Program-made: the position numbers and the translations under genes | Part shown: in pieces, positions 36,516 through 43,490 of the stretch | How the letters are laid out: every line of letters begins with the position of its first letter | How positions within the stretch are numbered: position 1 is the stretch's first letter | Origin: Chitinophaga pinensis | GTDB taxonomy: Bacteria; Bacteroidota; Bacteroidia; Chitinophagales; CAMDFR01 | DNA: 64,000 nt | Reading direction: 5' to 3' | Assembly: GCA_945860705.1 (NCBI GenBank) | Contig: CAMART010000004.1 | Location: 62,001-126,000, forward strand | The notes under the pieces: generated by a model | Told to the model about the DNA's origin: nothing | Databases searched by the model: none | The model's input: the letters and a program-made list of their open reading frames with translations, nothing else

Positions 36516-37550
36516 AAATCGTATATTAAAATAAACTGGAAGATGGTCGCTGTAGCCTCCTACAAAACGAGTTCCTGCATATATTCTATTTGTACTAACT
36601 ACGCCATTTTTATCTGTATAAAGCATTTTCTCGTTGTAGTAAATTGTATATGGTACTCCACCAACTGCGCCTATACCGAGCCATCTGATTAGATTTTTAC
36701 TCAGAATTATTTGATCTAGATTTCCCCACTCACCTTTATAAAAATGAGAACCTTTCACAACCTGACCCACTGGAGCTTCGCTGATATTGTACAAATCACT
36801 TTTGAAGTTGTCCATGTTTTTATAATCTACTGCTCCAAGCACTTGAGTGATACTTGCATTGGTAGGATAGTCATTAAAATCTCCCATGATGATGATATTC
36901 GCATTGGCATCTTTTTTCATGACATCATCTGTACTAGCTTTAAGTGTAGCTGCCGCTTTTAGCCTTTTATATTCGCTCTCCTTTTCTCCTTCTCTCCTAC
37001 TTGGCCAGTGATTTACATATACATGAAGAATAGTACCATTATAGGTTTCAAAAGTAGCATGCAAGATCAGTCTTGTTCTGAAATCAGGTACTGTGTCTAT
37101 AGACACATACAAATATTCTTCTTTTATGACTTTACAAATATCTTTATTGTATATCAAACCGACATCAATCCCTCGATCATCTGGAGAATTTTGATGAACA
37201 ATTCCTAAATTAAATTTTTCTATACTAGGCTGTTTAATAAGGTCTTGAAGCACTCCTTTATTTTCTATTTCTGACAATCCAATAAATAATGGCGCGTCTT
37301 TTTCACAAATATTTGACAATACTTCTGAAGTTCTATCTAGATGTGTTTGGTATATTTTACTAGTATATTTATAAGTGCCATTTGGTAAAAACTCTGCATC
37401 ATTGGTATATGGATCATCTATGGTATCAAAAAGATTTTCTATATTATAAAAAATCACTTTGTAAGTGGGTGCCATTCTCTTTGGCGAAGATGCATTTACT
37501 TGAAAAACTACTAATAATGCAAATAAAAATACTGCTAATTTCTTTGTCAT
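36513..37550 (-). CDS. exported endonuclease/exonuclease/phosphatase family protein
   Basis: The 345-residue product has a signal peptide (about 1-20) and the DNase I-like fold motifs YNIENLFDTIDDP (about 35-47), GLSEIENKGVLQDL (about 102-115), VNHWPSRREGEKES (about 183-196), MGDFNDYPTN and the terminal YSDHLPVYF. The catalytic Asn/Glu/His/Asp set of the superfamily is therefore present. It is probably a periplasmic or secreted metal-dependent phosphodiesterase or nuclease. Its substrate is unknown. Confidence 0.88.
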   Translation of the reverse strand: MTKKLAVFLFALLVVFQVNASSPKRMAPTYKVIFYNIENLFDTIDDPYTNDAEFLPNGTYKYTSKIYQTHLDRTSEVLSNICEKDAPLFIGLSEIENKGVLQDLIKQPSIEKFNLGIVHQNSPDDRGIDVGLIYNKDICKVIKEEYLYVSIDTVPDFRTRLILHATFETYNGTILHVYVNHWPSRREGEKESEYKRLKAAATLKASTDDVMKKDANANIIIMGDFNDYPTNASITQVLGAVDYKNMDNFKSDLYNISEAPVGQVVKGSHFYKGEWGNLDQIILSKNLIRWLGIGAVGGVPYTIYYNEKMLYTDKNGVVSTNRIYAGTRFVGGYSDHLPVYFNIRF

Positions 37551-37684
37551 ATTTTTTTAAATTCAATTTCCTTGCCAAAGATAGAAGTATTCTATAAACT
37601 AAATATTATGAATTTGTGTTTTATTAGTAATTTTACGGAACTTAATCAGGAGTAAATGCATTCTATAAACTAAAAACTAAGCAG

Positions 37685-38002
37685 ATGAAAGAAGTAAGTG
37701 TACAAGAATTGAAATCTATGATAGATAATCTAGAAGATTTTCAATTGATAGATGTGAGAGAGCCTCATGAAGCGGAAATATGTACTATAGGTGGACTGTT
37801 AATACCTATGAGTGAAATACCTGCAAATCTAGAGAAAATAGCTGCAGATAAAAAAGTAGTAATACATTGTAGAAGCGGTGCTAGAAGTGCCAATATTATT
37901 CAATGGCTAGAAGAAAATCATCATAAAGAAAATTTATACAATCTTAAAGGTGGAATTTTAGCATGGGCTAGAGAGATTGATACGAGTTTGACACAATATT
38001 AA
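37685..38002 (+). CDS. rhodanese-like domain protein
   Basis: A single rhodanese domain of 105 residues with the active-site cysteine Cys62 in HCRSGARSANI and the LIDVREPHE motif (21-29). It probably transfers a sulfane sulfur in the cytosol. It precedes the DAHP synthase gene by 17 bases and may be cotranscribed, though no functional link is apparent. Confidence 0.88.
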   Translation: MKEVSVQELKSMIDNLEDFQLIDVREPHEAEICTIGGLLIPMSEIPANLEKIAADKKVVIHCRSGARSANIIQWLEENHHKENLYNLKGGILAWAREIDTSLTQY

Positions 38003-38019
38003 AAACAATTCAATTTTAA

Positions 38020-39123
38020 TTGGTATCAAAAGAAAACTTTGCTATAGAAGCAAATGCTATATCTGCGAATAAGCAAAAGCCCTTTTTAATAAGTGGTCCG
38101 TGCAGTGCAGAAACCGAAGAACAAGTGCATCAAACAATAGACGCACTCATACTTCACAATCCAAATATACATGTCATAAGAGCTGGAATATGGAAACCTA
38201 GAACTAGACCTGGAGCATTTGAAGGTATAGGTAAGGTAGGATTAAGTTGGCTGAAAGATGCATGTACAAAACATGATAAACCATGTACTGTAGAAGTAGC
38301 TAATAAAAGCCATGTGGAAGAAGCACTAGATGCTGGAATAGATATGTTATGGATAGGTGCTCGTACTACAGTAAATCCTTTTGGGGTGCAAGAAATAGCA
38401 GATGCTTTGAAAGGAGTAGATATTCCTATATTGATAAAAAATCCAGTCAATCCCGATATAGATTTATGGATTGGAGCTTTTGAACGATTGAACAAAGCAG
38501 GCATAAAAAATCTTACTGCTATTCATAGAGGATTTTCATCTTATACAAAATCGGAATATAGAAATAAACCAAACTGGGAAATACCTATAGAACTTAAAAG
38601 AAGATTTCCAGATTTGGCTATGATTTGTGATCCATCTCATATATGTGGTAGAAGAGATACCTTGCTCAAAGTAGCTCAAAAAGCTATGGATTTAAATTTT
38701 GATGGATTGATGATAGAGAGCCATATCAATCCTGATCAAGCTTGGAGCGATGCCAACCAACAAATAACTCCACTTCAACTCAAAGAACTACTTGAAAATA
38801 TTGTATTAAGAGAAAATAAAATAGTAGACGAAGAAACAGACTTATCTCTAGTAGAAATGCGCAGCAAAATAGATAGAATAGACAACTATATCATAGAACT
38901 ACTAGCCGAGCGAATGAGTATAAGTGAGGAAATTGGGAGCTATAAAGCGAAAAACAATATCACCATTTATCAGCCAAAAAGATGGTCGCAAATAGTAGAT
39001 AGAATGCTGAAAATAGGCACTCAAAACGGCTTATCTGAGGCTTTTATTTTAAAACTCATACAACAAATAAATAAAGAGAGCATCAGACACCAAACAAATA
39101 TCATGAACAAAAAAGATGCATAA
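38020..39123 (+). CDS. bifunctional DAHP synthase / chorismate mutase
   Basis: The N-terminal domain (about 1-265) is a type I DAHP synthase: FLISGPCSAETEEQ (22-35), AGIWKPRTRPGAFEG, IHRGFSSYTKS and ICDPSHICGRRD. It joins phosphoenolpyruvate and erythrose 4-phosphate, the first shikimate step. The C-terminal part (about 275-360) is an AroQ-type chorismate mutase helix bundle: VEMRSKIDRIDNYIIELLAER. Such fusions allow feedback control by prephenate in other Bacteria. The only usable start is TTG at 38020, because a stop lies directly before it. Confidence 0.93.
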   Translation: MVSKENFAIEANAISANKQKPFLISGPCSAETEEQVHQTIDALILHNPNIHVIRAGIWKPRTRPGAFEGIGKVGLSWLKDACTKHDKPCTVEVANKSHVEEALDAGIDMLWIGARTTVNPFGVQEIADALKGVDIPILIKNPVNPDIDLWIGAFERLNKAGIKNLTAIHRGFSSYTKSEYRNKPNWEIPIELKRRFPDLAMICDPSHICGRRDTLLKVAQKAMDLNFDGLMIESHINPDQAWSDANQQITPLQLKELLENIVLRENKIVDEETDLSLVEMRSKIDRIDNYIIELLAERMSISEEIGSYKAKNNITIYQPKRWSQIVDRMLKIGTQNGLSEAFILKLIQQINKESIRHQTNIMNKKDA

Positions 39124-39209
39124 TAAATTTTGAATTTACGATTTTGCATTGTAAATTAGCATTATAAATTTATAAGTAAAAAGATTATTCACTATTTAAA
39201 TAAAGAAAA

Positions 39210-39377
39210 ATGTCATTAACCAATCAAAACAACAAGAAAGATAAGGATAAGAAAAAAGGTGGACCTGCAGCAAGCAAATTTAATATGACTGGAGGCAAAG
39301 GAGGCACTGTAAAATCTCAAACAACAGGCTCTAACAATGCAGCTACACGTTCTAAAGCAGCAGGAAGAGGTAGCTAA
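39210..39377 (+). CDS. small basic Lys/Gly-rich protein
   Basis: A 55-residue open frame (MSLTNQNNKKDKDKKKGGPA at the start, ending AAGRGS) preceded by an A-rich leader. The composition (Lys, Gly, Ser, Asn, Thr; no Cys, Trp, Tyr) is low-complexity and intrinsically disordered. The frame is clean from ATG to TAA and similar short proteins occur in Bacteroidota as far as I recall. It could bind nucleic acid. Function is unknown. Confidence 0.5.
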   Translation: MSLTNQNNKKDKDKKKGGPAASKFNMTGGKGGTVKSQTTGSNNAATRSKAAGRGS

Positions 39378-39404
39378 AAATCATCTTAAAATATTAAAAA
39401 AAAT

Positions 39405-39422
39405 ACCAAACGTTTGTTTGGT
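39405..39422 (+). promoter_or_regulatory. TetR operator in front of the tetR gene
   Basis: ACCAAAC-GTTT-GTTTGGT is a dyad with 7-base arms. With the base before it, TACCAAACGTTTGTTTGGT is identical to 43411-43429 in front of fadN. It overlaps the -33 box of the predicted promoter at 39412-39443, so binding would block RNA polymerase. A half-site GTTTGGTA lies at 39443-39450. Confidence 0.75.
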
Positions 39423-39443
39423 GTTTTTTTTTGCCTAACTTTG
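39412..39443 (+). promoter_or_regulatory. predicted promoter of the TetR gene
   Basis: TTTG (39412-39415), 20 bases, then TAACTTTG (39436-39443) matches the Bacteroidota promoter consensus. It is 23 bases before the ATG at 39467. Confidence 0.6.
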
Positions 39444-39466
39444 TTTGGTAATTATTAGTTGAATCA

Positions 39467-40030
39467 ATGAATATCGAAAAACCCAAGAAAGGCGAACAAG
39501 CCATTATTATAAATTCACTAAAACTTTTTAGACAACAAAGTTTTCATAATACTAGTATGGAAGACATAGCAAAAAGCTGTGGCATACTCAAAGGCAGTCT
39601 ATATCATTATTTCAAAAGCAAAGAAGACTTGATGTTTAGAGTGATTTCTTTTGTGCATTTATATTTTAAAGAAGAAGTATTTATACATGCATATAATGAT
39701 AAAATAAGCGCAAAACAGAAACTAAAAAAACTATGCGATGCGAGTGAGCTTGTATTTTTCGATAAAAAAACAGGTAAACTATATGGCAATATAGGTGTGG
39801 AAAGTGCATTGGTAGTCCCTGAATTTAATCCAATAATTCGTGAATTTTTTCAAGATTTCTTCAACGCAGTAAAACATATCTATAAAGAAAAATATGGTGA
39901 AAAAATAGCCAATGAGCTAGCTGAAAGAAGTGTAGCAGAAGTAGAAGGCAGTATCATGCTTGCTCGTATTTTTAATGATAAAACCTATATCACTAATACG
40001 CATAAAAGAATCATTGCTAGGTTGGAGTAA
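39467..40030 (+). CDS. TetR/AcrR family transcriptional regulator, probable fatty-acid regulator
   Basis: The 187-residue protein has the TetR DNA-binding domain (about residues 10-55) with FHNTSMEDIAKSCGILKGSLYHYFKSKEDLM, followed by a helical ligand-binding domain. The sequence ACCAAACGTTTGTTTGGT occurs over its own promoter and over the promoter of fadN at 43491, so it probably represses itself and the fadN-fadA operon, and releases DNA when it binds acyl-CoA. The direct evidence is only the shared operator; the ligand is inference from known FadR-type TetR proteins. Confidence 0.85.
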   Translation: MNIEKPKKGEQAIIINSLKLFRQQSFHNTSMEDIAKSCGILKGSLYHYFKSKEDLMFRVISFVHLYFKEEVFIHAYNDKISAKQKLKKLCDASELVFFDKKTGKLYGNIGVESALVVPEFNPIIREFFQDFFNAVKHIYKEKYGEKIANELAERSVAEVEGSIMLARIFNDKTYITNTHKRIIARLE

Positions 40031-40035
40031 TTTTA

Positions 40036-40839
40036 TTATGATAATGAAACTTCCCCTTTCTTAAATATACTCGTATAGTTATATAAAAGAGAGATTATAA
40101 AATTGGGAATAAAAGGAAAAATGAATATAATTAATTTATTCATGATACCAGAAATACAAAGTGCTTGATTTTTAAATAATGAATTCATTGCACAACTGGC
40201 AACGTATTCTGGTGTATGCATCACCCTTAATTTTTTTGCTAATTGTATGTTTACTTTTGCTGGATCGTATAATGCAGTAGCAGTTGCACCAGGCATAAGA
40301 CAAGTAACAAATACATTGTGCGGATTCAATTCTGTTCTTAATGCTCTAGTAAAATATCTCATATAAGTTTTTGAAGGACCATACAAAGAAATGAATGGAT
40401 AAGGCATAACTGCTGAGATAGACGAAACATTCAATATATATCCTTTTTTATTTTTCACCATTTCTTTTGAAAAATAATTGCATAAAAATGTAGGTGTATT
40501 GATATGAAGTTGTAAAATTTTTGATACGTCTGTGTCTTTTGCAAAAGCTATTTCAGAAAAAACTAAAATACCTGCATTATTTATGAGCACTTCTATATCT
40601 AAATTATTTTTTGTACAAAAATCGAATATATTTTTAGCAGCATCTTGTCTACTCAAATCTTCACAATATACTATACAATTTAATCTGTATTTAGTATCTA
40701 ATACTATTTTAGCATTATTCAATCCTATCTCATCATTACTGACCAAAAGTAAATTATATTTCAATTGTGCTAGCTCATGACATATAGCCAAACCAATACC
40801 AGATGATGCACCTGTGACTAATGCTATTTTATGATTCAT
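40036..40839 (-). CDS. short-chain dehydrogenase/reductase
   Basis: A 267-residue SDR with TGASSGIG (residues 9-16), NNAG (87-90), catalytic Ser around 139 and YGPSK (Tyr153, Lys157). A hydrophobic stretch near the C-terminus (about 228-247) could attach it to the membrane. Its start overlaps the end of the OYE gene by 11 bases, so the two are coupled in one operon on the minus strand, converging on the tetR gene. The substrate is unknown; a redox step on lipids or enones is possible given the neighbour. Confidence 0.85.
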   Translation of the reverse strand: MNHKIALVTGASSGIGLAICHELAQLKYNLLLVSNDEIGLNNAKIVLDTKYRLNCIVYCEDLSRQDAAKNIFDFCTKNNLDIEVLINNAGILVFSEIAFAKDTDVSKILQLHINTPTFLCNYFSKEMVKNKKGYILNVSSISAVMPYPFISLYGPSKTYMRYFTRALRTELNPHNVFVTCLMPGATATALYDPAKVNIQLAKKLRVMHTPEYVASCAMNSLFKNQALCISGIMNKLIIFIFPFIPNFIISLLYNYTSIFKKGEVSLS

Positions 40840-42010
40840 GATGAATTAGTTGGTGTTTATTACATTCAAAAGGTCCATTATACATCACTGCTATACAATG
40901 ATTACAGGTATCACATATTGCCTGCTTTGTTTCATCACTTTTTATATCATTTATAAAACTTGGATTGCTTATTAATGCTCTCGCTATAGCTACAAAATCC
41001 ATTCCTGCATCAAGTGCTTCATCTATATTTTTTTTAGACAATATTCCTCCCACATAAATTAATGGTAGTGATACATTTTTTCTAAAATATGTTGCATCAT
41101 CCAAGAAATAATTTTCTTTAAAATCTAAACTTGGTATTAACTTATTGCCGAAAACTCGTGTAAATATACCCATCATTTTATTATCCATTTTTGATGCTAA
41201 AGTTTTTAGTGGCATATCTCCACGCATCACATACATAGGTGCTTTACTTACATAACCACCGCTTAATACTAATGCATGCACGCCTATTGTTTCCAGTTTT
41301 TTAGCAACTATCAATGCTTCTTCTTTATGCATACCCTCTTTAAATCCGTCATCCATATTCATTTTTACAATGACAGCAATTTTGTCTTTTGCTACCCCTA
41401 ACACTTCTTCCATAACCATAGTCATAAATTTCATTCTATTTTCTATACTACCACCAAATTCGTCTCTGCGTGTATTTATATATGGAGATAAAAATTGACT
41501 TATCAAATATCCATGACCTGCATGAATTTCAATTGCATCCAATCCACAATCTATAGCTATTTGCGTTGCTTTTGCAAAGCTTAACGATATTTGTCGCATA
41601 TCTTTTTGCGTCATCGCTTTAGCAAAACATGGAGCATATAAATTAATATGAGAAGTAGCGCTCCAAGGTCTTCGACCTATGAGTGAATATTTAGACATAT
41701 TACCACAATGTCCTATTTGAATAGAAAGAGCAGTATCTTCTTGATGTATCTTATCTGCAAATAATTTCAAACTGGGTTTTAACGAATCATTGATTAATAA
41801 TTGGTGAGGGAAAGACAAACCTGATTTTTCTACAGCTGCATATGCTATAGTAGTCATCGCTACTCCACCCCTAGCTACAGATAAATGATAATCGAGTAAT
41901 TCATTACTGAGTTGATGTCCTGCACACATCCCTTCAAATGCAGCTGCTCGTATGCTTCTATTTTTAAGTAAAAGAGGTCCTATTTTGAAAGGTGTAAATA
42001 ATGTTGACAT
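40829..42010 (-). CDS. NADH:flavin oxidoreductase (old yellow enzyme family)
   Basis: The 393-residue TIM-barrel flavoenzyme has the OYE hallmarks: TPFKIGPLLLKNR at the start, a His pair in IEIHAGHGYLISQFLSPYINTRRDEFGG (about 161-188), YVGGI and ARALISNPSFI for FMN phosphate binding, and a cysteine cluster CDTCNHC near the C-terminus. It lacks the extra domains of 2,4-dienoyl-CoA reductase (usual 640 residues). It probably reduces C=C bonds of enones or enoyl compounds. TATCTTTG (minus, about 42032) may be its promoter. Confidence 0.87.
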   Translation of the reverse strand: MSTLFTPFKIGPLLLKNRSIRAAAFEGMCAGHQLSNELLDYHLSVARGGVAMTTIAYAAVEKSGLSFPHQLLINDSLKPSLKLFADKIHQEDTALSIQIGHCGNMSKYSLIGRRPWSATSHINLYAPCFAKAMTQKDMRQISLSFAKATQIAIDCGLDAIEIHAGHGYLISQFLSPYINTRRDEFGGSIENRMKFMTMVMEEVLGVAKDKIAVIVKMNMDDGFKEGMHKEEALIVAKKLETIGVHALVLSGGYVSKAPMYVMRGDMPLKTLASKMDNKMMGIFTRVFGNKLIPSLDFKENYFLDDATYFRKNVSLPLIYVGGILSKKNIDEALDAGMDFVAIARALISNPSFINDIKSDETKQAICDTCNHCIAVMYNGPFECNKHQLIHHES

Positions 42011-42124
42011 TCAGATAAATTAATAGATTGTCAAAGATATTATTTAAGTAACTAAATATATTTAAAGATTAAAATACTATTTTATCTTTTATTTTGTATT
42101 TTTGTATCATAAAATTTATATAGC

Positions 42125-42568
42125 ATGAATAAAATAGAATTAAAAGAAAAAATGATTAGCATTCAAAATGACTTAATCTTAAATCTCGAAAAAACTTTAA
42201 ACGACTATAATACTGGTGCTGATTTAGATGAAGACAACACATTAGATATTGAGGATCTATCACATCAAGATGAGTTTAATGATATTAGAAATTCATTAAG
42301 TAGTAGATATAAAAATGCAAAAACTGATTTAGAGAATTTAAAAGACATGAATTTTGATGAATCTAATTCTATAGAGAAAGGTGCAATAGTGCAGTTGAAT
42401 AAACTAAACTATGTAATAGGAATAGCTATACCTAAATTCAAGTTACATGACAAAACTTATGTAGGTATATCTGAAAATGCCCCAATAATCAAACATATGA
42501 AAAGTAAAAATATAGGAGAATCATTTATGTTTAATGATAAGAAATTTGTGATAAACGATATTCTATAA
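42125..42568 (+). CDS. GreA/GreB-like hypothetical protein
   Basis: The 147-residue protein has an N-terminal helical, charged region (about 1-85, probably coiled coil, rich in Glu, Asp, Lys, Asn) and a C-terminal beta domain (IEKGAIVQL, VIGIAIP, then the SPIGxALLGKxVGDExxx-like stretch APIIKHMKSKNIGESFMF). This layout resembles the GreA/B-type proteins of Bacteroidota that are not true Gre factors. The similarity is weak and a role at RNA polymerase is not proven. Confidence 0.5.
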   Translation: MNKIELKEKMISIQNDLILNLEKTLNDYNTGADLDEDNTLDIEDLSHQDEFNDIRNSLSSRYKNAKTDLENLKDMNFDESNSIEKGAIVQLNKLNYVIGIAIPKFKLHDKTYVGISENAPIIKHMKSKNIGESFMFNDKKFVINDIL

Positions 42569-42589
42569 TTCTATAACAACAATAGTCAC

Positions 42590-43303
42590 CTACTTTTTTC
42601 TAGATTCTTTTCGCAAAACATTTAGTTTTTGCTTAGTTTCTTTATTAATTTTTTCAGTAGCAGCACTATAAGCTATAGAAGAAATATCTAATGTATTTTT
42701 TTCAATAAAATCTAAAGTTTCTTTTGGATAGATATTATAAATTTCTCTGAGCGTCCAGCCTATTCCTTTTTGTACATAATATGCATCGTCTTTTAATAAT
42801 GGCTGTATAAAAGAAATCAGCTCTTCAAATGGCAATACTTTTTTGCGCTTACTAGCATACTCTAGAAGTCCTACAATTGATTGTCTTCGCTTCCAGAGAT
42901 TTTCAGACTTATTCCATTTTTTATAGTAAGGCAAAATCCAATTAGGATTTTCTTCTAATACTTGAGCATATATTTTTGATAGATCATCACTATGCTCCCA
43001 ACAGCTACACTTATCTACCCAATTGATGATTTTCTCAAATTCATTTTTACTTAGTGATTTATGCTGAAATGGATATATAGATAAACTCATAGATTCAAAA
43101 TAAGAAGTATTATTCCATATAAAATCCCAAATAGCTAATTGGAGTTCTGCATCGTGCTCTTGAAACGAAAATACTTTTTGTTTGATAAATGCTCTGAGTG
43201 AAGGAACTGTATAATGAAACTTTTGAACAGAAGCATACTCTTTACTTTTGTTTTTAGAATTTAGCTCTATATAGCTCTCTAATTCTTTTAAATATTTATC
43301 CAT
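42590..43303 (-). CDS. DNA alkylation repair enzyme (AlkD-like HEAT repeat protein)
   Basis: The 237-residue all-helical protein matches AlkD-type glycosylases: HxxVPSLRAFIKQ, WDFIWNNTSYFE, NWVDKCSCWEHSDDLSKIY, WKRRQSIVGLLEYA and YYVQKGIGWTLREIY are conserved family segments. Such proteins excise alkylated bases by wrapping DNA in HEAT repeats. It converges on the preceding gene, and its 5' end faces fadN. Confidence 0.82.
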   Translation of the reverse strand: MDKYLKELESYIELNSKNKSKEYASVQKFHYTVPSLRAFIKQKVFSFQEHDAELQLAIWDFIWNNTSYFESMSLSIYPFQHKSLSKNEFEKIINWVDKCSCWEHSDDLSKIYAQVLEENPNWILPYYKKWNKSENLWKRRQSIVGLLEYASKRKKVLPFEELISFIQPLLKDDAYYVQKGIGWTLREIYNIYPKETLDFIEKNTLDISSIAYSAATEKINKETKQKLNVLRKESRKK

Positions 43304-43411
43304 AATAAAGAGTAAATATATAATTTTTCACATTAAATAACATGACCCAACAACAAGATATTTCTGTATATTTATAAAAATATTTAGGTAGGTAAATTTT
43401 TGAAAAATTTT

Positions 43412-43429
43412 ACCAAACGTTTGTTTGGT
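43412..43429 (+). promoter_or_regulatory. TetR operator in front of fadN
   Basis: ACCAAACGTTTGTTTGGT, the same 18-base dyad as at 39405-39422 (19 bases identical with the leading T). Here an A follows, giving a perfect TACCAAAC / GTTTGGTA pair of arms. It covers the -33 TTTG of the promoter at 43424-43456. Confidence 0.78.
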
Positions 43430-43456
43430 AAATTGAAATAAATATACTTATATTTG
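43424..43456 (+). promoter_or_regulatory. predicted fadN promoter
   Basis: TTTG (43424-43427), 21 bases, then TATATTTG (43449-43456) fits the Bacteroidota consensus. The leader to the ATG at 43491 is about 30 bases. Confidence 0.65.
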
Positions 43457-43490
43457 AATCTCAAATTATACAACATTTAATTTATATATA

